Position numbers and translations under genes: made by a program. A stretch of 64,000 nt of DNA from Glandiceps talaboti (Eukaryota > Hemichordata > Enteropneusta > Spengelidae), in the NCBI RefSeq assembly GCF_964340395.1, contig NC_135563.1:18747151-18811150 (forward strand), given 5' to 3'. Position 1 is the first letter of the stretch. The number at the start of each line of letters is the position of its first letter. The notes beneath the pieces were generated by a model. That model searched no databases, was not told the origin of the DNA, and saw nothing but the letters and a program-made list of their open reading frames with translations. Below, one piece after another: positions 12,207-26,020 of the stretch.

Positions 12207-15200
12207 AACACTGTTATTAACTCATCAGTACGAGAATGTAGTATACAACTCCCGTTTAATGCTTTCAAATTTCATTGGCCATTGCAATAATTATAATGAC
12301 ACACGTGTTAGGCTTTATAAGAGCTTATAATATATGTATAGGCTTTCAACTTCAGTCTCAGTAGTTGCACTCAGGTATTTTTTCCCGCGAATTTCTAATT
12401 TTTCTTTTGGATATTACCTACAGATTTCTGCTTTCTTTCGATTTGCAAGGGGAGGGGGGGGGGGGTAATAAATGTAATGCCAGTAACCATCGTAACGCAA
12501 AATATACATGATATATGCGTGTGTCTCTTCATGTACAAGCATAGTGAAATTGACAATAGGTTGGCCTTAATGTGTGTTTATATTAGTTGGTAAGTTCCCA
12601 CATTTCTTTGAAAAGATCCAATTGCAAAATACTTGTCGCAGCTATAATACATCAAGTATGTAAACTATTCATTATGTGTTTTTTAATTAATGAAAATCGG
12701 CCCCGAGGGTCAGCGATGAAAAAAAAAATATAGAGAACAGTCAATGACATTCCGTGAATTCCACATCGTCGAAGCTAGATTTGTGTGCGTGTGAATAGCC
12801 GAAGTTGTGGATATCCTCGGCTAATCTCGGTCTTAGCGATGCATGAACGCCGAGTATACATGACGTGTGTTTTCTGAATACGTGACCAATATTTTTTCCC
12901 TATAAAATTTGAAAACATCCATTCATCATTTTCCTTGGAATCTGAGACTTCGAGATAATGGTGATGATTTTCATTTTAGTATGTGTGATACGACTTGGCT
13001 CCATCGTGTAATAAAACAAACTGATACATAAAGGCAGAAACGAGACAACGAGACCCTGGTGGATGTTGATAATTTGTGTACTGGTGTTATCTCATGTCCA
13101 TGATGGATTTTTAAATCACCGTAGCTTTGTGACAGACCTCTAACTCCGAGAAAATACTCATGGAGAATAAAAATTAGCACATTAATGGCATTTATTTCAG
13201 CAATGTTTTCATCAACACCATCATCTACAGATTACTACAACATGTCACGATGGATAATATCCCTACCGGTTTGTTTGTCAGTTTATCCTTACGGGACATA
13301 CACCCGATCTGTCTTCATGATTTATCTCTCCCACAACTTCTGTGTTGAGAAACTTTCTCTTTTAAAATCGACGACAATTAAATCCTGAAGATAAGCCGTA
13401 AAACATCGTTTCCGAAACAGGAATGTAGATATTATTGATGCAATAATAATTAATGTGACGAATATGCATTTCGAAGGGTCATTTGGACACTTTTCTTGTG
13501 TTAAAAAAAAGACAATCTTACCTGAAATTTTGCCCAAGGAGTGACCACTGTACAAACTTGGTTTTCGTAAGCAAAGCAAAACAAGAAGTTAGCATCTGGT
13601 ATTCATAAAACTGAACTTGATATTTGAGTTAACTTGTCGTGGGATTAGTCTCATAGTCTATAACGTATGAGTAAAGGTTGTCGTCTTTGATAAACCCAAA
13701 TTGAAGAATGGGTTCCCAGTTTTCAATAAGGTAGTCTCAAAGGTTATCGCCTTAGCTGGGGGATCCATTACTTCTGTGCAGCAGATATTTATCTTGTGAA
13801 ATTAAAAACTACTGGTGCGAGGTGGATCGAGGAATTTGTGTGGATGAGACCATGACGAGAGGAACCATGTGTACAGTAACGAGGAGGGGGGGGGGGGTTG
13901 TATTTTTCACTTGGAATACCAAAGTAATTGGAAGTAGTAAGACAAATAGATGTACCTTGAATCTTGTTGGACGATTTGATAGTATAGGTAGTCGCTGGAG
14001 ACAGATGACATCTAGTCTCTGATATGCATCATTTAGGCTACTGTTATAACTTTCTCTTTACATACGATATCAGGAAGTTCAGCCAATTAAAGGTCGAGAT
14101 TCCAACTTCTTTTTTAAATATAGTTAATTAAATTTTAATTCAACTCTTACTTTCCTTACAAGTATACGTGTATGATATCATGTAGAGTGGACTTTCAAAA
14201 CTCTCGACAGAAAAACAAACCTCGAAAGTGTATTTTTCAAGTTGTCACAAAACATCAATATTATCAATATATTTAAAAACACCAGCCCTCGTGACTCGAA
14301 TGGCATTATCCTATTACATGGTGTAACCGTTACGTTTCCTTTACCCGACGGAAAAATTATGGTCTACGCGGGAAAAATCTACGTATATCCCGAAACCATT
14401 CTACTGGTACGAGATATGTCATTTTAAACGTGTTTAATTTCAGTTTCAAAATTTATGATTTATAATTAAAGCTTATCAGATTTGGAGTTACAATGAGTTT
14501 ACTGCTAATAAGTCTTAGTAGGCGTTTTTAGGTCAGAAACGACATGTCAATGAATGCATACAAAATATTGATGCTGACGATAGAGATCAAAGCTAATACT
14601 TACGTACGTTGATCACGTTACGTACATTACACAGTCAAGGTAGTGTACACACTATTCATGGCTTTGAACTCTTTCTATATTTTGGCAGAATGTGATTTGA
14701 TCTAATAACAGTGATAACTTGATAATTTGAAATTATTGGTGAATTTGCCAACTTGTGTGTGATTTTAATAGCAATCCAATTCCTATTTTTGCGCGAAAGC
14801 ACTATACAATCATGTACTACCCTGGCACTCGTCTCACACAGTGAATTTGTATGCATAGTTGCTACACAAAATGAAACTAAGGGACACAGGTGATGGAGTG
14901 ATGGCTGGATAAGTCAGATAAAATGCTAGGTATTTACACATTGATTTGGGTCAATGAATTGTATATTACTTAAAGTGTCTATCGCCAAGATGAATAATGA
15001 TCTATTCGGTATGTACGGATGGTCGCATAGCGAAAAATGATAACACATGTGATCTGGCGATGTCCACTGGCTGATGAGACGACCTTTGCTTTGCATCTGT
15101 ATTTCTGGAATCTTGATTGATGAATTATGCAAATTTTAAGTTTTCGGGTTCTGTCAACGATGCATCATCTCACGAATCTAGGCAAATTTTAGTGAATCAT

Positions 15201-18200
15201 TTCAACGAGGGTAAAAGTTGTGCGATGTATGTACAATTTATTGGGGGTGGGGGTGGCTAAACCTTAACCGAAGTCCAAAAAATAGCGTCAGTGACTTGTC
15301 GCTACATGATGTTTCAAATTGTCGCGCGATATGTTATGTACATGTGTTGCGGTTATATGGGCGTTATGTGGCTTATATGCCTTCCAAGTAACATCTAGTG
15401 CCGTGATTATAAATGGGATACACTATTTATTCAATGTAAACACGTTGGGATCATGTACTGACTACATCACAAAGTAAACATATGTAGATAGAGAGGTTAT
15501 GTTTGAAGAATGAAAAGGTTAACATTTTCATTTTCTCCGTTCCCAAATTCAATTTTTGTATGCCGTCGATAATATGCCAGCTGTTGGTTTTGTTTTCAAA
15601 ATGACACTTTTTGCATCTGTTGTTTCACCAAGAGAATATGTCATAGAAATATTTTGACATAAATTGATATATATTGGTTTTCAAGTTTTTCTTCGCTTCG
15701 TTGAAGTGCATATGTTCGATGGGAGTTTCACCCAGTTCTTACCCTGGAGGTCGTAGTACGCTGCGCCATATATATATATACGCAGTTTTAGTCGCTGACA
15801 GACTGAAACGCTCGTGGCAAGTGGCCAAATAGGTCTGTGTACTGAATGAAGAAATAATGTAATGTCTCCAAAAAAGTTATAAACGATAAACTAAACAGTA
15901 CTGCATTCACTAGTTATAATAAAGATTTAAAAAATCAATCAACCAATGACACAAATCACTCGGTAACGTCCGTCAGTTTCAGTCACGCATGTAAGATAGA
16001 GTACAGTATTAAATACATAAACAAAGCGAAATTACCGCATCAGTCAGCTAGTGTATCGATCAATAAATTGACCAATTGATAAAAAAAACCGCGGGTCTAT
16101 TAACCAACCGCGACTTGCCAGCCAACCAATTAAAAATTGTAGTTACCAATACCATAACAAAAAACGGTCAGTTTCTGTCATCAGATCTAATCTGAGAGGA
16201 ATATAACCACGTGTTTGATCAGTCCTGGTCCGAGATCAGTCTGACGTTCAAATTGCATATCCGTTTTCATAGTAGTATGTGTTGAATTTCATATTTTTAC
16301 TTTCTGGAATTGTTACTTTTCGTCGTCACCTTTACCTTGGAATTTATTTCTCTTGAGCATTTTTAAACATACATGTGTACTGTAATATGAAGACCGTCTT
16401 TGTAATTTTTGTTATCTATAGGTTTTGTATGAGAAGGATTGAGAACGTAGGAAATGGGTGAAAGGGTATGTTCTGGTCCATTTCTGTTGCCGAAGGGTAG
16501 ATAGTGTTGTAAAACGCCAACTGAGTGACCGTTCATCCGTGTGTGACCCCAGTCCCTGGATAGGGCACGGCCTGGGTCATCACTTTTACAGTTACAGAAA
16601 TATATCTCATGTGAAAATAAACAAATTAGAACAGTTGTCATGGCAATTGTGGTATGTGATGCCCATTGGGAACAATAACTCGATAAATTTGTTTGCTGGA
16701 ACATTACCAAATTGTTTTCTGTGAAAAGCATTCTATGATAGGTAACGCCTCACTATAGTAGCGAGTTCTCGATTTACAAACAAACAAACACACCTATTGA
16801 CCCAATCTATCAAGAATACGAGTATCAAAATTAATGATGTGCCAGTATCGAGGTGACAGAGCTGTGAATGTTGTAATAGTATCGAGATGACAGAGTTGCA
16901 CGTGATTGTAAATCAGTTCTGTGAGACTGACAAAGGCAGCGAAATATTGACATACGTGCTATACGAGAAATTGAGATTATAGTAGCTCATAGTGCTATTT
17001 ACTCTGGAATATACGCTCCGGGGATTCGATTAAGATCCGTCTGGTGAAGACGTAGCGGAGTCCCCAGTCGGAAAGCTTACTTAGAAATAGGTACTTGTTT
17101 AATCTCTTGAAAACTGAAGTTGAATAGAATGTCTACCTCCATGGCACGCCTTATCGCACTATATTTGTGCGTTTTCTGCACAGAACGAGATTGGTTTATT
17201 GTGCCATAATGCAAAAAAGAAAAGAAAAAAAATGGTTTTGCTGATAAACCCAGTTCTTGAATCGACCGTTGACAACCACTTTCCTTCGATTCTGAGACAA
17301 GAAGACACGTGGATCTATATGCCAGGACACCTAAAAACTGATGTTATATTGGAGAATTAAGCAATTTATGACGTCTAACAACCAATGACTACAATGTGAA
17401 CTGGTTTGAGTGTGAATCGGGCCTATATGTGAAAGTAATTCGGGCTGCTGTGGTGTATAATGAATATCATCAAGTCATCACCATGAAAGGAGCTGACTCA
17501 CGTGACTCGTTATTCCTGTTAATACATGTATACGTTCAAAACTCGCCTCTACTTTACCAAATTCCACACACTGACGGCGAATGATGTAGAAAAAAGTTTA
17601 TGTACCTTGATTTGTTTCCCCTGGAAAGAGAATAAACATACAAAAAAGTCAATATTGTCATCAGACATATTGTTCAAACTGTTACATATCGACACTATTA
17701 TAGTAACAAATTGTTGGTATGGTTATGATGGCACACTTTGGAAATGGGTAAACGTTTTTTTATTGACAGTGATCAAGCAATGGGTACCTATTCATTGTTG
17801 TACTGGTGATGTATCACATGAATGGATGGGTTTGAATTGATGTTATGTACACTAATACAATATTTGATCCATTATAAACTATTTCGATAACGTTGTTGTT
17901 AGAACTTGAACGGTTACGAGTTGTGGGCGTCACAAATACTCCTACACTTTCTCAAGCAAGCCATGTGGAGATGCGGTGGGTTTAATATTGCTGATAGGTC
18001 GATGTATCTGATGCCCTCCCTCTACGGTGGTCTTTTGCAAAACAGTAAATAGGTAATTCAGTTAATTAATGAAAAGGATTGACTTCCTCTCCCCTCCTCG
18101 ATGGTCAGATACTATTGGACAGGGTCCAAACATCAAATATCTACCCTGAAAACATGTTTAGGCAAAACTGCCAGTCCTTTGGGGGCGCTATACAGGTCGT

Positions 18201-19126
18201 CGTTACACTGCGATCGAAGAGCGCAAAAGTTATTGATATACAGGCCATAAAGAAGTTTTAAATCATTTTCGTTTCGACTGAGACATTCTTAACAAGGTGG
18301 ATGTAAGATAATCGTGAGCACTCTGCTTTATGACTACTTGTAAAAGGTTTTTACTGGTACATACATTTCTGCTTACAGAGCTTTATAATTCTACATGTAA
18401 ATCTAAGAACAAGTGGAGTTTTCATGATTGCATGTGACAATGCTTGAGGAAAAATTATCATTATTGCTCTCAAAAGCCGAGAAAATACAAAGATATTGAC
18501 TAAAATAGACAACATATTCAAAGCATACTAGGCCTAATATCAGAAAAAAAAAAAACAGAGGAAAAACTCTTATCTGATTGATGTAAATCAAGGGACAAAA
18601 CGAATAATAACTGAGCCTCTGGCAACGCGAATTTACTTCAGGCGCAGAAATTATACCAGATATTATAAAATTTAGTATTCCTTTAATACTTAGAAAGTGA
18701 ACCAAATGTTGAAGACAAAAATGTCAAAAACTGATTGGTTAAGATTCCCCTTCCCCCTCTCCCCAAGTAGCCTGAATGTTTTAGGAACCTAGCCCAGTAA
18801 CATGTTTAGATCTACAATACTGCCCTCAACGACTATATCTTTTGGTCTATTGTTCTTATATTAACACGGATTGACCACTGATTATAAAGCTTGTGTAACA
18901 GTACAATGCACTTTGTGCTGGTGATTTCTAGTAACACCATTATTACAGTGTAGATGACCTTGTACAACCAGTTGAAGATAACAGTCAAAACAGAGCACAA
19001 AGTTCAAAGTTCAACGAAAAGGGAAAGTGAGGTCAGAAGTCTTCATCATATGCCATGTACATACCTGTATGTGACTCATGAGGAAGTAACCTATTTCTTA
19101 CCTATGTGATCTCATACTATATAGCA

Positions 19127-19190
19127 ATGGTGATCGGTAGAGGGTAGGGTCTATGGTCTATTCGAGCCCGGGCACTGAAAAGGGGCAGCG
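19127..19190 (+). other. Possible degenerate tRNA/SINE head
   Basis: The word attcgagcccgggc resembles a pol III B box and is preceded by a weak A-box-like ggtgatcggtagaggg. No cloverleaf can be drawn with confidence, so this is more likely a decayed SINE head than a tRNA gene. Confidence 0.2.
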
Positions 19191-20265
19191 TTTGTATTGT
19201 TTATTTTTTATACTGACGATAAAAACAGACCAAACAAACGCTGCATATACAAGTTTGCAAGTAAACAGCTTGTTGAATTGAGGTCACTGGACTGCAGACA
19301 ATTTGATAACCAAACAGGTAAGGTTTTAGTGTTTGTTGTCCTGGAGTACCACGAGAAATATTCACCTCTACAGTTCTCCCTTTTTATTAACTATTGTCAT
19401 TTGGCATAGCTGATTGTGAGAATAGTTATAGTGTATAGCGTTATTTTTGCTTTTGAGCTTTTTATCGTTCCGGTATTTGCAGTCAAAACTATAAACGATA
19501 CAAATCCACCTGTATGAACTCATATTGATGATACGATACATGATTTATTTGCTAAACTGAGCCTAACCTGCCAAAAAATAGGACATTTCGTAAGTGTATA
19601 ACTCGGACCCATCGTGACCCTATCATTGTTCCATGCTCTTATGTCAAAAACGGCAAATAAGTATAAAACAAGGCACAGTAGAAATTTGACGACTTCGAGA
19701 TCATGCTGAAATAACACTTTCAGTTTCAGCGAGAACACGTAGTCGTACTCTACTCGCTTCCAATTATATGATTTTTTCGTAGAATGACATAGCTCCCAAC
19801 TATACATGAGCGATGTTTCATATTTGCTATTATTTTTGTAGCCGTTTTTGATGACCGCAGTTACTAGTATATAATGATTAGATATAAGGAGGGCTCGGTA
19901 TATAGGCGATCATGACATATACGCTCCAAGATAGCACAATATAAACACCCTCTTAAAACTCATGATTTGGTGGACATTTTTGAGGAAATAGAAACTATCC
20001 TTTTTGTCTTTTTGACACCATTTAAGATAATGTACTGACCGTATATGTATAATAATTCAACCATTCATTTTACTTTGTACTGATGAGCATAAATTGCTTA
20101 TAGGTACATGTAAATAAAGAAATGAAATTACTTTGCTTCAAGAAGTTGATATTATGTGGCCAGATTTTCTAAACCACGTTCAACACCATGAACCTTCTAC
20201 AACTGCCATAAAAAACATTCTTACTATACATTTTAATATTCTATTGTTATCAACATTCAGTAACC

Positions 20266-20417
20266 ATGGAAACACAATCAGTGCCATCAGAAGCATCATA
20301 CATTGAAGAAGAACTATTCCAACTAGATAGAATTTTACGAGAACCATCCAGGGGATTTCTAATGATGCCCTCAGAAAGTGAAGATGAAGTTTGGCCAAGG
20401 ATTTATGTTGGCGATGA
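20266..20417 (+). CDS. DUSP-like gene, exon 1
   Basis: Start codon at 20266-20268; ends at GATGA|GTAAGT with two bases of a split Glu codon. Encodes an acidic N-terminus and the first conserved strand (EVWPRIYVGDE). Confidence 0.9.
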
Positions 20418-20736
20418 GTAAGTTTTTTTCTTCTTCTGAGCATGTGTTGTATGTATGTATGTATGTATGTATGTATGTATGTATGTATGTATGTATGTAT
20501 GTATGTATGTATGTATGTATGTATGTATGTATGTATGTATGTATGTATGTATGTATGTATGTATGTATGTATGTATGTATGTATGTATGTATGTATGTAT
20601 GTATGTATGTATGTATGTATGTATGTATGTATGTATGTATGTATCTATGTGTGTATCTATGTGTGTATTGTGTATGTATGGATGTGTGTCTGTATACGTA
20701 TATGTGTGTGTAGGTATGTATTTATTTATGTATATA

Positions 20737-20770
<34 letters not shown>

Positions 20771-23254
20771 TGTTTAATTTACCCCATCTCTTCCACTTGT
20801 TACCATATTATATCAAAACCAAGCATCTCAACGACAGAAATTAAAATCTACCAGTAAGTGTTAAGTAACAAAATTGAAACACTTCTTTCCATTGAGGCCC
20901 TCAAACATCTCATCAAACTCACAAAATGGTAAAAGTAAACTTCAAAACAACTCACTTATAGATAGAAAGGAATCACTGACAGACATAATGAACTCTTTCT
21001 AATATGTACCTCATAATTCTCCTACGTGTGTGGTATATAACAGAGGCAACTAATTATTTGCTGTATTTCAGATTCATTGCCAAGGACATTGCCAGACTGA
21101 AACATCTTGGCATAACACATATATTGAATGTAGCATATGGGATAGGCACCCGTCATGCAGTGGATACTGATGAAATATATTATAAGGTCAGTTTCTGCCA
21201 TTACAAACATTTTTACCTTAAATGAAAAGTCCAGCCAGGCCTATTTTTGCCTTTAGGACACTTGTATTGATTACTGCTATCAGCTTACTTTGATTCGGGT
21301 GATAAAATAACACCTTGGTAAATTACTCAACTTTGAAATCTGGTAAAGAAGCCCTGCTGCACTTGACATGTGCTTGGTCATTTTGGGATTTCCTACAAGG
21401 GTTTATGGGAAAACCTGCCATGATGACATCATATTTACCACAGCCTCCTTGTCTTGACACTTTGTATTTGTTAAGACATAGAAATTAGGGTGAAGATGAC
21501 ATCATCACAATGCTTAATAGAGGTGGTTAAACTATGCACAAAGAGGCTCGGAAACTTAGGACTGGAGTTTGTCAAATTTTTTGGTACCCCCAAAATTATG
21601 TCATAATGATATTCTGATATCATATACAATTTACTGATTAGAGCTTTACCAGTTGTTGAACATGATTTGAATGTTTCTGGAGTTGACATAGTTGAAGGAT
21701 ATCTCAACTTGAAAGAAAAGAATCACCACAGACTGTAAATGTACAGACTGTGTCCCTTTAAACAAAAGTAATCACCAAAGACCACAAACTTACAGACTGT
21801 GCCCCTTTCAACAGTCGTAACCACCAAAGACCATAATGGTACAGACTGTGTCCCTTTAAACAAAAGTAACCACCAAAGACCATAAAGTTACAGACTGTGC
21901 CCCTTTCAACAGTCGTAACCACCAAAGACCATAATGGTACAGACTGTGTCCCTTTAAACAAAAGTAACAACCAAAGACCATAATGGTACAGACTGTGTCC
22001 CTTTAAACAAAAGTAACAACCAAAGACCATAATGGTACAGACTGTGTCCCTTTAAACAAAAATAACCACCAAAGACCATAATGGTACAGACTGTGTCCCT
22101 TTAAACAAAAATAACCACCAAAGACCATAATGGTACAGACTGTGTCCCTTTAAACAAAAGTAACAACCAAAGACCATAATGGTACAGACTGTGTCCCTTT
22201 AAACAAAAGTAACCACCAAATACCATAATGGTACAGACTGTGTCCCTTTAAAAACAAATTTTAACTTTTTTTTGTAGGATTCTGGTATTGTCTTTAAGGG
22301 TGCCAATGCCCATGAACACACAAGCTTTGAGTTACTTCCATTCTGGGATGACACAAGCGACTTTATTCATACAGCTCTAGAGGAAAAAGGTTTGTATTTC
22401 AAAACTGACAAATCAGGCATGAAATAGAACTGAATGTGTATTAATTGTAGGGAACATTAATTATTGCTGTGTGTATGACTAGTTTAAAACTTTTTGAGTT
22501 TTATCCAAAGGTAATCCTTTTGCAGCCAAGTGAGTATTTATTTCTTTGCTGAACATAAACTATTCTGAAGTCAGCTTTATTTTAGGTGGCAATAACTAAA
22601 CATAATGACTGTGAGGGCAGTATTACATGTACCTCATATCTCAAACTTTGGTGATCTGAACTGGTATAAATCTAGCACATTTGAGGTGGTGAATTCAAAT
22701 ATAGGGGTTTGTAAATGGGACTTGTGGGTTTTTGGAAATGAAAAAACCCACAAGCAACAACGAAAAGCACCCAACTTGTATATCAGTGAATTTGGTCACA
22801 TAGACTGCCAGAGATACCTTATTCATTTCTATTCCAAATGTCCATTCTCAAGCTTGAATATACAGTAATTATTGTATGAGTTCTTCTGTCTTTCAGTATG
22901 CGTTGAGGTAATACTGCCCTCAAACTTAGTATATGGATTGCTTTTGTTTTCATGTCTATGCGTCGCCACCTGCACAGTACAAATTCTTTATCATATGCTT
23001 ACTGTAATAGTATTTTCATTGTGTTATGTTTTATTCATATGAAAGGAAATAAAATATTGGTCCATTGTCGGGATGGTTTCAGTCGTTCGGCAGCTACAAC
23101 CATTGCATATTTAATGATGTACCACAACATGACTACACAAGAAGCAACAAGAACAGTGCGAGCAAAACGTGAAATTGGTCCCAAGATGGAGTTTCGTAAA
23201 CAACTCTGTCATCTTAATGCAATTCTTCTGGAAAAAAGAGGATCATTAAAATGA
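20266..23254 (+). CDS. Dual-specificity protein phosphatase, DUSP3/VHR-like (four exons)
   Basis: This gene encodes a small dual-specificity phosphatase expected to remove phosphate from Tyr and Thr/Ser of proteins such as MAP kinases, in cytoplasm or nucleus. Exons 20266-20417, 21072-21186, 22278-22389 and 23046-23254 join in frame to 195 residues, close to the usual length of vertebrate VHR (about 185). The P-loop is HCRDGFSRS, with the catalytic Cys at residue 134 and Arg at 140. It is followed by AYLMM and REIGP, both typical of the DUSP3/13/27 group. WPRIYVGDE and HILNVAYG match the family N-terminal half. The ATG lies in a strong ACCATGG context, four bases after a possible acceptor (TTCAG, ending 20260), so the 5' UTR may be spliced. 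At the position of the VHR general acid (Asp92, in ANDTQEF) this protein appears to read AHEHTSF, a Glu. There is no signal peptide or membrane segment. Its neighbour, the giant minus-strand gene, is convergent. Confidence 0.92.
20449..20769. repeat. (ATGT)n microsatellite followed by (GT)n
   Basis: About 49 nearly perfect ATGT units (20449-20643), an imperfect transition, then (GT)n at 20739-20769. It begins about 30 bases after the exon 1 donor of the phosphatase gene. Open frames of repeated Met-Tyr-Val-Cys here are artefacts of the repeat. Confidence 0.97.
21072..21186 (+). CDS. DUSP-like gene, exon 2
   Basis: Acceptor TATTTCAG|A, donor TATAAG|GTCAGT. Encodes FIAKDIARLKHLGITHILN and the conserved Ala-Tyr-Gly after it, the N-terminal half of the phosphatase fold. 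Enters with one base and leaves in phase 0. Confidence 0.92.
21741..22250. repeat. 49-bp minisatellite, about 11 copies, in DUSP intron 2
   Basis: The word gtacagactgtgtcccttta recurs at about 49-base spacing 11 times, with caccaaagaccataatgg between. Two early copies carry cccctttcaacagtcg instead, so the array has two unit variants that alternate at the left end. The same unit occurs in reverse orientation at 35.14-35.31 kb. Confidence 0.95.
22278..22389 (+). CDS. DUSP-like gene, exon 3
   Basis: Acceptor TTTTGTAG|GAT, donor AAAAG|GTTTGT. Encodes FKGANAHEHTSFELLPFW and the DDTSDFIHTAL helix. This is the general-acid loop region, with Glu where VHR has Asp. The exon starts about 28 bases after the 49-bp minisatellite. 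Confidence 0.9.
23046..23254 (+). CDS. DUSP-like gene, exon 4 (catalytic P-loop)
   Basis: Acceptor ATGAAAG|GA; stop TGA at 23252-23254. Encodes ILVHCRDGFSRS, IAYLMM and KREIGPKMEF, ending LEKRGSLK. This is the full catalytic C-terminal half. Confidence 0.93.
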
Positions 23255-24629
23255 GATAAATCCTCTCAGTGACAAGTACATATTTCTATTATTTAATAAC
23301 ACAACATTGTAAAATATTAGTACATGTTTAGTTTGATGTGTTAGTTGTCGTAAACAGAGATATCAACACAATATTTTGAAATATTACAGAAATTTAGTAG
23401 CCTGTCAACATTAGGAACATCCTCCATAAGTTAGTTCTGTGTTTTGTACTTCTCAGATTTGATGTTATTTTTCACATGCATGAGCACAGCAATTGTAGAA
23501 GTGAAAAAGAAGGATAGCCATGCATGTCCATATTTTAGCTATCCTGTGTAGATTTGTCCCAAGTTTCAACTCAGACATGATAGGTTTTCATTCACTTACA
23601 GGGTAATATAAGTATTTTTGAACTTCTCAGGTTGTGCATTATGCTAGAGTCAGTGGGAATGTACAGGTAATATTCAAACAACAGTTTTTATTATTGACTT
23701 TATTTATACTTTTTGGTAACCTGTTGAGTCAATGCTATTCTAACATGATGCCGAGATAATGCAATATTTACATTTTAAAGTTTTAGGATCTTTCTCCAAG
23801 CTAACTAAACTAAATCATGAAACCCCAACATGCGTGTTGGTTAAAAATGTTTCAAATGAGTATTTACTATAATGTATTATGAGTAATCATCAGTGTACCA
23901 TGGTGGCGCTCTACTTCCTGTCTGTGTGTACCTTGGGGGTATGCATGGTATAGGTTACTTGGTTAATCATAGAGCACTGCTGCCCTCCTCGATGTCTGAA
24001 CAATACAAAAAACATCCCTGATTTAATTACTTCTATAGAATACAAGGAACAAAGCTCTTAAGAAACGGTACTATGAGGTGATGATACCCCCAATTTGAGC
24101 GAGGGCGCTGTATTCTCAATTTCTTGTATGCAGTCTGGAATGGCCTATTTGACACACCATGGCATTAATATACAATTTATTGTAACGCACCATATGGTGG
24201 TGCCCTAGCACTATCTAGTGACTTACAAGGATGTTTATCATTAGAAGACACACTAATTATTAAACTATATGGCATTTAAATACATCTACATTTGCATTAT
24301 AATTTTTTAATTATTGTAAGTGTTTTTCTTTTGTAAATATCATCAACACCTTGCTAACAGACTACTGATATTCTTAAATACCATTTTATGATAATTTTTA
24401 TATATTTATGAAAGTTTAATAATAATACTAAAGAAGATTTATAGAGCACCTATCTCTGCAAGCACAGTGTCATGGTTTATGTGAATGTAAATTAATCTTT
24501 TTCATAAATAATTTGATGATATCTGGGATCTCTATTTATACAATTTTTACACAATCACTATATTTTATGGACTTTAAAGCATAAAATGCACTCTGTAATA
24601 ATACAGTTGTCTAAAAGTTGATAAATAAA
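23255..24629 (+). other. Probable 3' UTR of the DUSP-like gene
   Basis: AT-rich sequence after the stop codon without exons. The first good AATAAA hexamer I see is at 24624-24629, which would give a 3' UTR of about 1.4 kb. A nearer variant signal may be used instead. Confidence 0.45.
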
Positions 24630-24768
24630 ATTTATATACTGAGAAAGTGGTTTTTTTTCACTCTTTTACATGGAATGATGTTAGGGACAATCGCATGTCA
24701 CACAAGCTCAATAAATGACATTTCCACTAATGCTGAATCTAACACTAATCTCCCACTTCTACTACAAA

Positions 24769-24850
24769 GGAAAGGACAGCAGGGGTTTGAACCTATGAAC
24801 CTCCCTCTGGAAAGGACAGCAGGGGTTTGAACCTATGAACCTTCCTGTGG
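24769..24850. repeat. 40-bp tandem pair with B-box-like core
   Basis: ggaaaggacagcaggggttt and the following gaacctatgaacct occur twice, 40 bases apart. The core ggtttgaacc resembles a pol III B box, so this may be a decayed SINE head. Evidence is weak. Confidence 0.6.
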
Positions 24851-25839
24851 TTAAAGAAATTTCAAAACCAGATGATATCATGAAACAATTTTTGTACACA
24901 TAAATAGCTTTATGGGAGGTACAAGAATACAATTGGATGCTAAACACCACCATAGACAGGTCGTTAAAATGAAAAAAAAACAACTGTGTGGTGATATCAC
25001 TGTCTTTGGAAAGGTAGATATTGCACCTAATTATGTGGAGGGATGTTTGAAGTCTGGTACAGTCAGCTCATATTTATCATCTGTATATGTATTCAAGTTC
25101 TACATTTTTGTCAAATACAATTGTTAAAGACCCAGAAATCTTGACAAAAAAGTGTGAGGTATGGTCAACATTTCTACCAAAAAAATCCCAGTAAAACAAA
25201 GAAAAAATGAGCACCAGGAGGAGATAGTTCATTAACTTATAACAGCAAAAGAGATGAAAGACTTTGAATTATGCAAGCAAACAGTTAGAGTGACAAAAAT
25301 GGTATCCCTCTACCAAAAGGCTAAATGCACAAAATAAATGTCAGAAACACATGTAACATGATAATAACATTATTACATGTAATCATTCAAAGTGTATGAA
25401 GAAAAGGTCCTTTTAGGAATATGAAAATTAGGACTTCCTATGAGTGAAAGTGGTCAACACTGAGAAGGTTGTAACTGTTACACGATACAAAACAAGCATG
25501 ACTTCACAGACACATTAACACTGTGGGCCGAGGTCTACTTTAAAAAGATGATGCCATGGGCTAATTGCAAATTACACATAAAAGAACACTTGTTAAAAAC
25601 ATACAAAGGCAAACCTTTCGCTTCCTCATCACTAAATAAATTAGTTAAAAAAATTCTTGACAAAGATTTGTGAGGTACACAATTACTAGTCAATTGTGAT
25701 GATGGTACTATCTGTTGACAGAGCATCACAAATGACTCACATATGAGACACGCAGCAAGGCTACTATAAATTGGTATCTGGCATTAAATAAGTGCCTAAA
25801 CAACATCAACGATCAGTATATAGAGGGAAATCATTTAAA

Positions 25840-26020
25840 AGGAAAAAAATGTACGAAGTGAGAGATAAACAAGGAAACGGAGATGATAGAGGACAGGGAA
25901 GTGCTGCACAAGAAGAAGATAGAAACGGAGCTCTCCAGGAAGAAGACAGAGATGCAGCACCCCAGGAAGATAGAAACGCAGCTGCCAAGAAGAAGAAAGA
26001 GGTGCAGCACCCCAATGAGA
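25840..26020. repeat. Purine-rich imperfect minisatellite
   Basis: Degenerate repeats of words such as gaagaagatagaaacg and gatgcagcaccccaggaa. It is open in several frames on both strands (Gln-Glu-Glu-Asp-Arg or Ser-Phe-Leu repeats), which is expected of such composition. No start context, splice sites or homology support a gene. Confidence 0.6.

Larger units (their letters stand above)
1780..20260. other. Gene-poor region; no coding gene recognised
   Basis: About 18 kb with only short open frames on both strands (longest near 120 codons). None shows a known motif, coherent splice structure or low-complexity-free domain. Two SINE copies, a POU-type palindrome, short homopolymer G runs (near 12452 and 13887) and scattered small duplications are listed separately. 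A short duplication of a 20-bp word containing gtatcgag occurs near 16846 and 16879. Unrecognised small exons or noncoding RNAs cannot be excluded. Confidence 0.6.

Noticed and set aside
16363-16731. 122-codon minus-strand frame overlapping an 88-codon plus-strand frame
   Set aside because: Open on both strands, no signal or motif; most likely chance.
19127-19190. tRNA gene
   Set aside because: B-box-like word only; no cloverleaf or acceptor stem.
20378-20844. Overlapping long frames of Met-Tyr-Val-Cys repeats
   Set aside because: Direct translation of the ATGT microsatellite in all frames; no coding signal.
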